Origin: Limnoperna fortunei
Lineage: Eukaryota > Mollusca > Bivalvia > Mytilida > Modiolidae
NCBI GenBank assembly: GCA_944474755.1
Contig: OX104112.1
Coordinates: 92,951,756 to 93,015,755, forward strand
DNA: 64,000 nt
Direction of reading: 5' to 3'
This document shows positions 13,496 to 25,300 of the stretch, in pieces. Numbering within the stretch: the first letter of the stretch is position 1; the number at the start of each line of letters is the position of its first letter. The position numbers and the translations under genes were made by a program. The notes beneath the pieces were generated by a model that did no database searches, was not told where the DNA came from, and saw nothing but the letters and a program-made list of their open reading frames with translations.

Positions 13496-13684
13496 ACATT
13501 CACAGCTTAGAACTGATATTTCATTCCCCTTCGGCTCCAGTTTTAGACAGAGAATACAAGGTCACATTCACGGCTTAGTATTTATATTCCTTCGGCGCTT
13601 GGAATACAAGTCCTAAACCGTGAATTTGACATTTTATACTCTGTCTAATACCGGACATTATATACCCTGTCTAAGCCCGGAATA
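12831..13684. mobile_element. Inverted-repeat element with one terminus expanded into the 45-bp array
   Basis: To the right of the array, 13650-13684 holds one reversed copy of the unit (attatataccctgtctaagc, ccggaataaaa). Between them are further inverted segments: ttcacggcttag (13567) faces ctaaaccgtgaa (13614). So the array looks like the amplified left terminus of a fold-back or MITE-like element. Confidence 0.5.
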
Positions 13685-14437
13685 AAATATATTGAACAGC
13701 AAACGACGTCATATACCATGTAACTGACTAAATATTGATCACGTGACATTAAGATCATCTATTAATATACATGTTTATTCAGATTGGACATCTAGTTTAA
13801 TATTCCATCAATATTACAATCATATAAAATTCTCGTGCCATGGTAACGGAATAAATCATGATCGTGTGACATATAGAATTATTTAAACATTATTTTATTG
13901 TTTTAACACTCGTTTGCCCCGTTTTGTTCATAACACTAGTTCTGTTCGCTATACAAGTTTGTATTATATTCTGCCAGAGATGGGAGTACTATGACTTAAA
14001 CACGATGCTTCAAACAAAGAATAAGTCTCGCAATTCTTTATAAGAACTATTGACACTTTTAAACATAATTGTATTGCTAGCTGTGATTTAGAGATAAACT
14101 AGTCATTACATCATTATCAAGTATTCCCTAAGAGAATCTATGTAAATGATGGTTTCTGCAGATTATTTCGATGGCATGAAACCGGATTAAGAAAAGTAAA
14201 GCAAGACCTATAGAACTGTAGCAATTACGAAGGAACATGATTTCTGCATAAAAATCAACCATGTGAAATAGTCAACCAATGAATTGTTAAACTAAAAACC
14301 CGATCATAATTGTCCAAATTTACGTTTGACATCAAATCTGAAAATAAAACCGTAAACAATAAATCACAACCACCAGAGGAAGTTGGACTATTGTTGAGGC
14401 TTACACGCTTAAAGTTAGGTTACAGATAATACATGCA

Positions 14438-14681
14438 TTTGTTTGTTTGTTTGAATGGAGTTCAACGCCACTTTGGGCAATTATTTAGCTATATAATGGC
14501 GTCCAAGTTGTATTGGGGTGGAAGCCGGAGTACACTAGGGAAACCCCATCTCTCTATCCACCATAGTGTCGAGCACACCCTGCCGGCTGTAATGCTCGTA
14601 CCCGCACCTGGGGTTGACATGCATGCTATCGAAGGTAGATTACTAACGACCCTAACTACTCATTCACTAAACCCTAGTACA
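14438..14681 (-). mobile_element. SINE, same family, diverged
   Basis: The tail gtttgtttgtttgaatgg and caacgccactttgggc lie at the left, then atggcgtcc, gaagccggagtac, gagcacaccctgccggctg, and a decayed tRNA-like head to the right ending near ccctagt. The open frame across it is not a gene. Confidence 0.7.
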
Positions 14682-15904
14682 AAAAATGTACATAATATTG
14701 TGTTTTTTGTATTGTCTTCTGCTATCAACAGATTAAATAATTCGCGACTTCTACAATGTATAGTTTCTTAGTATTCAACAATTTACCGGTAATTCACTTA
14801 TGAACTAACTTTGGCGATATAATTATTCTACACGGATTTTTCATTTTTATTTCCTTACCAGACAGTTAAATGAACAGTTCGGCAAAAACAACATTAAAAA
14901 TTTAATTATTAATTTCTAAATTGTAAAACATGAATCGCATTGCATCGAATGCAATTCATTGCACTATTGCAAAAAATCTTGCAACAAATTTTTGTCATTA
15001 GCTATCAGTTAAAAAAATCGATTAGATATATTAAGCATGGAATGGAACTCCAGAATGACAAGTCAACGTGATCCTTGTTATATTGAAGCCAAAAGTAAAC
15101 ATCAACGAATACTTTAAGCGCAAGTAATGTCACATGAAAATGTTCTATGAGATATCACGATTAATCATTTCTAATCTTCTAATAAAACAGATATAGAAAT
15201 GTCGGAAATTAAAAAGAATTATGATACTCCCGTTCTTTATCTCTGACTTTCAATGCTTCTGTATTGTAAAAAAATCCTAGCCAAAGGAACTATGTACACC
15301 GATTGTTCTGTTTTAATTAACACATTGTGCAGTTTGCATTTGTCACAATCAAACTTTATAGATAAAAGCCTGTTGGTGTATTTTAATGAAGCAATCATTT
15401 CTCCAACACAGCTGTGACAACATTAATGGTTACATTATCGTCGTGTTTGCTTATATATACATGATTGAGCCAGAAACAATGCTGGTTTAAACAGGAAGCA
15501 TGTAACTTATCTAATATAATGATATTTTTCACCGTAGCTAAATGCCAAACTGGTTTGTTTTTGTTTATTTTTATTACTTTTTATATCTTTTTAGACAGTC
15601 TGTATCCGTTGTAATAGTCTGGTGTATAGTTGATTAAGATGTAACGTTCACACATGTACTTCAATAATATATCAAAAAGCAAATTGTTTTACCTTGAAGA
15701 AGTTACATACAAAATAATAAATTTTAAAGAACATGCACATAATGCTTAGTTTTAATAAGTTATATATTAGAATGCATGGTTCTTGTATAGATCCTACTCG
15801 AGCTAACACGTATTACCTGCTAATATGTACTTAACTGAATATAACACAAATCTAATTGATTTGTCTAATTCTAAATTGTGTGTCCCCTACCCAGAACTGT
15901 AAAT

Positions 15905-16000
15905 CTAAGGAAGTGGTTCTGTTGGCCGATTGATTAAGATCACTAGTCATTAATTGTCAACACTGATGTTACGGGTTCGAGCTTTACTACGACTCCAATT
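15905..16000 (+). repeat. tRNA-like SINE head
   Basis: tggccgattgattaag resembles a type II tRNA A box and acgggttcgagctt a B box, with tgtcaacactgatgtta between them as in the SINE head. There is no acceptor stem pairing, so it is a SINE fragment rather than a tRNA gene. Confidence 0.4.
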
Positions 16001-17249
16001 TTGGGGATTCCTTAATACAAACTTAGCACCTAATTATTGATGCGAGTCTTTAGTCACATACTTATGTACGTTAAAAATATTTGTGTTAGTTTGCCAAGTC
16101 AGTTATTACATCATCCTCTAAAAATAATTAAATTCCAAGTAAAGAGAGATATCAAATGATTGCTGATTGCATGACGTTAACTGGATCGATTTCATAACTA
16201 AAATTGTTTCTCGAGATTTTGCTGTTTTCAACATTCTTCCGTTTCAAGATAAGAGTGCCTATCCAGTATCTAAAAATCAATTTGTGACAATATCCGGAGT
16301 CTCTTACGTGTTTCGTAAGTTAATTTTTTAACTGGAAAAGATAATAAATGTTCGATTTTTAAAACAAATTGTCAATATTTTCTTTGATTGCGAATTTATA
16401 TTTTTTTTTAGATATGCATTTCTGCATTGCCTTTGTGCATTTAGTTACATTCTTGTGACTAAAAGAAAATATTTCAAGCCTTTTAAACAATTAACTTTCT
16501 TTTAGGGTCAGACATCTTGATCTCTTTTCTATACAATACTTCTCTCTAATGTTCACCATTTTCTCTCCACCGAGCAATTATTTACTGGCACGCGAGTTAA
16601 CCCGCAGTCAATCTCAATAGAATTTATTTGCCTACTAATTTAATAGACGCGTTTCTATATGTACGTTATACAGAGTAATGCTTCGGTAATTGTCGTCTAT
16701 CGAAAATGGATCTTTCTGGCCAATTATTGTCCTGTCAATGGTGGCACGAATCAAAACATAATATTGACGTGTTTTCTGTGTGGGAGTTGCCACCTCGACA
16801 AGCTGTGTTTGGTTTGTACAATAAAAACATGATGTTAGAACGTGTTAACCTAATTGCTCTGGTTATGTTGAAAAACTGGTTGTAGAAAACAGTATTAAAA
16901 GCTTAGTCCACAGTAAAGCTAATTAAACCCAAAAGAGAACATAAGCACGCAATGCTACATGTACTGCTTATTGTGTTGCTATTTATATGACCAAGCAAAA
17001 TATGGACACTCTCTGATACATAAATATTTTAGTCAATTTAAGCAATTAATTTGTAATATTTGTACACACTTTAATAGTTAAAATGTTGTTTTTGACCAAA
17101 AAGCTTGTTCTGTCTATGCAATAATGACACTTTAATTTGCTGCATTAAACATACAAAATCATAAAAAGTGCAGGATTTTAGGTTCTACCACGGATCCGCT
17201 CGGGACTTTAATAGGTGCAAAGACCTCTGGCCGTAATTACGCCCCCTCG

Positions 17250-17801
17250 TTTTAAATGATTGGCTGTTAATTCTGCATTGTTGTGTTAGTTATGAGAATA
17301 TTGTTGGGTTTGTTGTTATGGCAACTCACGCAACTTTCAGTTATATCATGACTTCTTTCTTTTATATGTTAAAATGGAAGACGTGTAAAAAATTTAGTGC
17401 TGCAAGTCACTCGTTTGATTGGCTATATACTACATATAAATAGACAATCCAAAACTCGCATTCGTATTCAAATTGGTTTGAGGATATCTAATTTTGACGT
17501 TTTGTGTGTCGACTGTATACTAAAGGATACATTTTTCAAAATCATGATGTTTGATTGGCCAATAGTGTATTTTAATGTAATAGTGTAATTTCCTCATTTC
17601 TATCACTAGTAGGGATATTTGCACAGAGTATTCAGCAAAAAAATTCTTTTTTCCCTGTGGTAATTGATAAAAGTGTTCATCATTCGGGAAATCGGTATCC
17701 AATCAACACGTCGTCCATATTGTGACTAACCATTAGTTGTCCCTGTATAAATGCCACAATCAGACCTCAGTTAATGACGTACCACTGTCGTACAGTTATT
17801 T
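17250..17801 (+). promoter_or_regulatory. Promoter-like region with three CCAAT-type boxes and a TATA box
   Basis: gattggc motifs occur near 17258, 17414 and 17552, and TATAAA lies at 17746-17751. An initiation site about 30 bp downstream (near 17777) would give a very short leader before the ATG at 17802. Motif matches this short also occur by chance. Confidence 0.3.
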
Positions 17802-18116
17802 ATGATATTTATTTCGTGTTTGAATTTTTGCCCTATCGTTCCTTTCCCCAAAGAAATGGTGTCCGACTCTAAACATTCATCGCCAGCAATTTTACAACAA
17901 AAAATAATATGTCCTGAACAAAAATGTGCTATTCTCAAACCGATTACTTTCAAAGTTTCAATCTCTAAACATGGTGATGTTAAATTTTTTAATATTTTTT
18001 GTAGTAATGAACGAAAAATTTCAATTCCTCAATTAACATGTTCTGAGGTTCAACATTTACTTTCAAAATTATGCGACAGGAATATTAAAATTTCAGATTA
18101 TATTAGCAATACGTAA
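17802..18116 (+). CDS. Unrecognised 104-residue open frame
   Basis: An intronless frame of 104 residues, basic and cysteine-containing (for example IICPEQKCAILKP, then FKVSISKHGDVKFFNIFC and SEVQHLLSKLCDRNIKI). A second possible start is the Met at 17859. The amino-acid pattern looks more protein-like than other frames nearby, and the upstream TATA and CCAAT-type motifs are suitably placed. I do not recognise the family, and no clear polyadenylation signal follows. In DNA this AT-rich, a chance frame of this length is possible. Confidence 0.28.
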   Translation: MIFISCLNFCPIVPFPKEMVSDSKHSSPAILQQKIICPEQKCAILKPITFKVSISKHGDVKFFNIFCSNERKISIPQLTCSEVQHLLSKLCDRNIKISDYISNT

Positions 18117-18970
18117 CGGAAAATGAAAAACAAATATTGTAAGTAACTATATATAAGATAGAAATGTACTTTTTCATTATAATATTATTGTTTTTAAACA
18201 AGGGGAAATAAGAGAAATATTGCATCAGAAATCTATTATTGATTTAATAATCTTCATTTTTACCTTTAATTTGTTACAGTGATTGGATCTTGATTCCTCC
18301 GCGATAACAACACAACTAGATATAGACCATTAAATTTGTTGTATTCTGATCCGATTTCGTGTAAAAGCTTTCTATTTTTTTCTAATTAGTGGAAAAATCG
18401 CGGTAATCCTGTTCTTTTATTGCCAAAGGATGGATCGTCATGAAATATAAATCGTAATATAAAACAAAACCAGGTGTAACACGGCAAGTCAATAGAAAAA
18501 TCGACACTATTTGTTAATATCAAATTGTAGGTGTTAATTTCCATGGTTATAAAGGTGCTAACATATGGTGGGGGCAGACTTGTCAGTTGCAGTGTTAAAG
18601 GGTTAAATAATAACTTCGAATATAACCTATAGACAATTCACCATAATAAAGGTATTTCCTGCAAAACATACAATTTCTTTTATATCCAAGGCTGTTTTTG
18701 CTGGTTCTGACCTGTGAATATTAAAGTCTGACGCACATAAATGTAAAATAGCACCATACAATGAACTGCTGGTGTTATCCGGGTGATAGTCCTATATCAG
18801 AATGTCAGTCTGAAAGGCAGGTAAGCTACTGTAGTATGTGAATACCATGTATGAAGGGATGTAAAGACTACTGTGGTAACTATTCCAAAGCCAGTCATCG
18901 TATATCTAAATGAAGTTAAGCAAAATATTTAACACGAATTCATAACTAACTGCAAACAACAGTTACTTAC
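18117..18970. other. Probable start of calbindin intron 2
   Basis: Lies directly downstream (minus strand) of the exon 2 donor. AT-rich, no repeats or exons seen. Confidence 0.6.
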
Positions 18971-19056
18971 CTCTGGTCCCACGTCCTCTTTGTTTATACT
19001 CGTAACCAGTTCCACCAAAAATCCGTCCAGTTCTTTTCCTTCGATGTAACCATTAC
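18971..19056 (-). CDS. Calbindin-32/calretinin-like EF-hand protein, coding exon 2
   Basis: The second coding exon (86 bp) of the gene that starts at 37366. It completes the split glycine and adds 28 codons: GNGYIEGKELDGFL, then VELVTSINKEDVGPE. This is the second half of EF-hand 1 and the linker to EF-hand 2. The loop Asp/Asn/Tyr/Glu coordination pattern D-E-D-G-N-G-Y-I-E-G-K-E is canonical. The acceptor is ttttgcag and the donor after CCAGAG is gtaagtaact, both strong; the exon ends in phase 0. The remaining EF-hands (2 to 6) should follow to the left on the minus strand, but I could not find convincing exons in 1-18970, so intron 2 is long or the exons are short and missed by eye. Confidence 0.92.
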
Positions 19057-19322
19057 CTGCAAAAGCCAAATCGGTGTTACTTACAAAACATAAATATATT
19101 TGTTTGAAATGCCACGAAAGCTAGATTTAATGCTGGATGCATAATTCGAAAGCTTTAGAAAGGAGTATATTAATAATTAACGCAGCACCTGTAAGACTGC
19201 AAATATACAAATAGCATTTTCAAAACTCGTTAAAAGTATAATTGCTATTGGAAATGAATCGTTTTAATACTGAACTTTATAAAAAAAAATACGATAACCG
19301 ATAATGGCTCAAATGTAGCTTT

Positions 19323-19328
<6 letters not shown>

Positions 19329-19394
<66 letters not shown>
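19329..19394. repeat. (AT)n tract at left edge of the ribozyme array
   Basis: A pure AT dinucleotide run of about 66 bp that directly abuts the first 551-bp unit. Similar tracts sit at 30363-30432 and 31604-31638, so each segment of the array ends in (AT)n. Confidence 0.95.
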
Positions 19395-19397
<3 letters not shown>

Positions 19398-22300
19398 AGT
19401 CTAGAAGATTATGCAACGATACAAATGACGGCGTTTCTTGTCATAAATTTAGACACAGACTGACCAACGAATGGCCTTAGTCATTGAGTGTCAATATAAA
19501 TAAATAACGTAAACAATCATAACATATTAATCTTAAACTTTCTCATTTGAAATGAACCCAAAACTTTTTTTTATAGTTGCTTCTCAGTCCGCTAACCGGG
19601 GACGTGCCGTGCTGTTATTTGGCTTTGCTCAAATATTCCAACAAGATGTAATCAAAATTATCAAGGTGACAAATTCATTACGCCAGACGCGCGTTTCGTC
19701 TACTTAAGACTCATCAGTGGCGTTTAACTCTAAATGTTTAAGACATTCTTCATTGGGAGATGGAATAATATTTTTTTTCATTGGCAGATGGAATAATATA
19801 AGTCCACTGGGATCGTGTAAATACACAATACAGGCAGTTCAAAATATTATATAAAGAGTCTAAAAGAATTCTGCTAAACCAGTACACTTATTTTGTATCG
19901 GATCGACAAACATGACGATACAGCATAAACAAAAAATAATAATATACAAGTCTAGAAGATTATGCAACGATACAAATGACGGCGTTTCTTGTCATAAATT
20001 TAGACACAGACTGACCAACGAATGGCCTTAGTCATTGAGTGTCAATATAAATAAATAACGTAAACAATCATAACATATTAATCTTAAACTTTCTCATTTG
20101 AAATGAACCCAAAACTTTTTTTTATAGTTGCTTCTCAGTCCGCTAACCGGGGACGTGCCGTGCTGTTATTTGGCTTTGCTCAAATATTCCAACAAGATGT
20201 AATCAAAATTATCAAGGTGACAAATTCATTACGCCAGACGCGCGTTTCGTCTACTTAAGACTCATCAGTGGCGTTTAACTCTAAATGTTTAAGACATTCT
20301 TCATTGGGAGATGGAATAATATTTTTTTTCATTGGCAGATGGAATAATATAAGTCCACTGGGATCGTGTAAATACACAATACAGGCAGTTCAAAATATTA
20401 TATAAAGAGTCTAAAAGAATTCTGCTAAACCAGTACACTTATTTTGTATCGGATCGACAAACATGACGATACAGCATAAACAAAAAATAATAATATACAA
20501 GTCTAGAAGATTATGCAACGATACAAATGACGGCGTTTCTTGTCATAAATTTAGACACAGACTGACCAACGAATGGCCTTAGTCATTGAGTGTCAATATA
20601 AATAAATAACGTAAACAATCATAACATATTAATCTTAAACTTTCTCATTTGAAATGAACCCAAAACTTTTTTTTATAGTTGCTTCTCAGTCCGCTAACCG
20701 GGGACGTGCCGTGCTGTTATTTGGCTTTGCTCAAATATTCCAACAAGATGTAATCAAAATTATCAAGGTGACAAATTCATTACGCCAGACGCGCGTTTCG
20801 TCTACTTAAGACTCATCAGTGGCGTTTAACTCTAAATGTTTAAGACATTCTTCATTGGGAGATGGAATAATATTTTTTTTCATTGGCAGATGGAATAATA
20901 TAAGTCCACTGGGATCGTGTAAATACACAATACAGGCAGTTCAAAATATTATATAAAGAGTCTAAAAGAATTCTGCTAAACCAGTACACTTATTTTGTAT
21001 CGGATCGACAAACATGACGATACAGCATAAACAAAAAATAATAATATACAAGTCTAGAAGATTATGCAACGATACAAATGACGGCGTTTCTTGTCATAAA
21101 TTTAGACACAGACTGACCAACGAATGGCCTTAGTCATTGAGTGTCAATATAAATAAATAACGTAAACAATCATAACATATTAATCTTAAACTTTCTCATT
21201 TGAAATGAACCCAAAACTTTTTTTTATAGTTGCTTCTCAGTCCGCTAACCGGGGACGTGCCGTGCTGTTATTTGGCTTTGCTCAAATATTCCAATAAGAT
21301 GTAATCAAAATTATCAAGGTGACAAATTCATTACGCCAGACGCGCGTTTCGTCTACTTAAGACTCATCAGTGGCGTTTAACTCTAAATGTTTAAGACATT
21401 CTTCATTGGGAGATGGAATAATATTTTTTTTCATTGGCAGATGGAATAATATAAGTCCACTGGGATCGTGTAAATACACAATACAGGCAGTTCAAAATAT
21501 TATATAAAGAGTCTAAAAGAATTCTGCTAAACCAGTACACTTATTTTGTATCGGATCGACAAACATGACGATACAGCATAAACAAAAAATAATAATATAC
21601 AAGTCTAGAAGATTATGCAACGATACAAATGACGGCGTTTCTTGTCATAAATTTAGACACAGACTGACCAACGAATGGCCTTAGTCATTGAGTGTCAATA
21701 TAAATAAATAACGTAAACAATCATAACATATTAATCTTAAACTTTCTCATTTGAAATGAACCCAAAACTTTTTTTTATAGTTGCTTCTCAGTCCGCTAAC
21801 CGGGGACGTGCCGTGCTGTTATTTGGCTTTGCTCAAATATTCCAACAAGATGTAATCAAAATTATCAAGGTGACAAATTCATTACGCCAGACGCGCGTTT
21901 CGTCTACTTAAGACTCATCAGTGGCGTTTAACTCTAAATGTTTAAGACATTCTTCATTGGGAGATGGAATAATATTTTTTTTCATTGGCAGATGGAATAA
22001 TATAAGTCCACTGGGATCGTGTAAATACACAATACAGGCAGTTCAAAATATTATATAAAGAGTCTAAAAGAATTCTGCTAAACCAGTACACTTATTTTGT
22101 ATCGGATCGACAAACATGACGATACAGCATAAACAAAAAATAATAATATACAAGTCTAGAAGATTATGCAACGATACAAATGACGGCGTTTCTTGTCATA
22201 AATTTAGACACAGACTGACCAACGAATGGCCTTAGTCATTGAGTGTCAATATAAATAAATAACGTAAACAATCATAACATATTAATCTTAAACTTTCTCA

Positions 22301-25300
22301 TTTGAAATGAACCCAAAACTTTTTTTTATAGTTGCTTCTCAGTCCGCTAACCGGGGACGTGCCGTGCTGTTATTTGGCTTTGCTCAAATATTCCAACAAG
22401 ATGTAATCAAAATTATCAAGGTGACAAATTCATTACGCCAGACGCGCGTTTCGTCTACTTAAGACTCATCAGTGGCGTTTAACTCTAAATGTTTAAGACA
22501 TTCTTCATTGGGAGATGGAATAATATTTTTTTTCATTGGCAGATGGAATAATATAAGTCCACTGGGATCGTGTAAATACACAATACAGGCAGTTCAAAAT
22601 ATTATATAAAGAGTCTAAAAGAATTCTGCTAAACCAGTACACTTATTTTGTATCGGATCGACAAACATGACGATACAGCATAAACAAAAAATAATAATAT
22701 ACAAGTCTAGAAGATTATGCAACGATACAAATGACGGCGTTTCTTGTCATAAATTTAGACACAGACTGACCAACGAATGGCCTTAGTCATTGAGTGTCAA
22801 TATAAATAAATAACGTAAACAATCATAACATATTAATCTTAAACTTTCTCATTTGAAATGAACCCAAAACTTTTTTTTATAGTTGCTTCTCAGTCCGCTA
22901 ACCGGGGACGTGCCGTGCTGTTATTTGGCTTTGCTCAAATATTCCAACAAGATGTAATCAAAATTATCAAGGTGACAAATTCATTACGCCAGACGCGCGT
23001 TTCGTCTACTTAAGACTCATCAGTGGCGTTTAACTCTAAATGTTTAAGACATTCTTCATTGGGAGATGGAATAATATTTTTTTTCATTGGCAGATGGAAT
23101 AATATAAGTCCACTGGGATCGTGTAAATACACAATACAGGCAGTTCAAAATATTATATAAAGAGTCTAAAAGAATTCTGCTAAACCAGTACACTTATTTT
23201 GTATCGGATCGACAAACATGACGATACAGCATAAACAAAAAATAATAATATACAAGTCTAGAAGATTATGCAACGATACAAATGACGGCGTTTCTTGTCA
23301 TAAATTTAGACACAGACTGACCAACGAATGGCCTTAGTCATTGAGTGTCAATATAAATAAATAACGTAAACAATCATAACATATTAATCTTAAACTTTCT
23401 CATTTGAAATGAACCCAAAACTTTTTTTTATAGTTGCTTCTCAGTCCGCTAACCGGGGACGTGCCGTGCTGTTATTTGGCTTTGCTCAAATATTCCAACA
23501 AGATGTAATCAAAATTATCAAGGTGACAAATTCATTACGCCAGACGCGCGTTTCGTCTACTTAAGACTCATCAGTGGCGTTTAACTCTAAATGTTTAAGA
23601 CATTCTTCATTGGGAGATGGAATAATATTTTTTTTCATTGGCAGATGGAATAATATAAGTCCACTGGGATCGTGTAAATACACAATACAGGCAGTTCAAA
23701 ATATTATATAAAGAGTCTAAAAGAATTCTGCTAAACCAGTACACTTATTTTGTATCGGATCGACAAACATGACGATACAGCATAAACAAAAAATAATAAT
23801 ATACAAGTCTAGAAGATTATGCAACGATACAAATGACGGCGTTTCTTGTCATAAATTTAGACACAGACTGACCAACGAATGGCCTTAGTCATTGAGTGTC
23901 AATATAAATAAATAACGTAAACAATCATAACATATTAATCTTAAACTTTCTCATTTGAAATGAACCCAAAACTTTTTTTTATAGTTGCTTCTCAGTCCGC
24001 TAACCGGGGACGTGACGTGCTGTTATTTGGCTTTGCTCAAATATTCCAACAAGATGTAATCAAAATTATCAAGGTGACAAATTCATTACGCCAGACGCGC
24101 GTTTCGTCTACTTAAGACTCATCAGTGGCGTTTAACTCTAAATGTTTAAGACATTCTTCATTGGGAGATGGAATAATATTTTTTTTCATTGGCAGATGGA
24201 ATAATATAAGTCCACTGGGATCGTGTAAATACACAATACAGGCAGTTCAAAATATTATATAAAGAGTCTAAAAGAATTCTGCTAAACCAGTACACTTATT
24301 TTGTATCGGATCGACAAACATGACGATACAGCATAAACAAAAAATAATAATATACAAGTCTAGAAGATTATGCAACGATACAAATGACGGCGTTTCTTGT
24401 CATAAATTTAGACACAGACTGACCAACGAATGGCCTTAGTCATTGAGTGTCAATATAAATAAATAACGTAAACAATCATAACATATTAATCTTAAACTTT
24501 CTCATTTGAAATGAACCCAAAACTTTTTTTTATAGTTGCTTCTCAGTCCGCTAACCGGGGACGTGCCGTGCTGTTATTTGGCTTTGCTCAAATATTCCAA
24601 CAAGATGTAATCAAAATTATCAAGGTGACAAATTCATTACGCCAGACGCGCGTTTCGTCTACTTAAGACTCATCAGTGGCGTTTAACTCTAAATGTTTAA
24701 GACATTCTTCATTGGGAGATGGAATAATATTTTTTTTCATTGGCAGATGGAATAATATAAGTCCACTGGGATCGTGTAAATACACAATACAGGCAGTTCA
24801 AAATATTATATAAAGAGTCTAAAAGAATTCTGCTAAACCAGTACACTTATTTTGTATCGGATCGACAAACATGACGATACAGCATAAACAAAAAATAATA
24901 ATATACAAGTCTAGAAGATTATGCAACGATACAAATGACGGCGTTTCTTGTCATAAATTTAGACACAGACTGACCAACGAATGGCCTTAGTCATTGAGTG
25001 TCAATATAAATAAATAACGTAAACAATCATAACATATTAATCTTAAACTTTCTCATTTGAAATGAACCCAAAACTTTTTTTTATAGTTGCTTCTCAGTCC
25101 GCTAACCGGGGACGTGCCGTGCTGTTATTTGGCTTTGCTCAAATATTCCAACAAGATGTAATCAAAATTATCAAGGTGACAAATTCATTACGCCAGACGC
25201 GCGTTTCGTCTACTTAAGACTCATCAGTGGCGTTTAACTCTAAATGTTTAAGACATTCTTCATTGGGAGATGGAATAATATTTTTTTTCATTGGCAGATG

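Larger units (their letters stand above)
13685..17249. other. No confirmed gene
   Basis: Holds two SINE copies (14438-14681 and 15905-16000) in otherwise plain AT-rich DNA. Confidence 0.55.

Noticed and set aside
12820..13503. Minus-strand repeat proteins
   Set aside because: They are translations of the 45-bp minisatellite.
15905..16000. A tRNA gene
   Set aside because: Only A- and B-box-like blocks are present, without paired stems, and it matches the SINE head.
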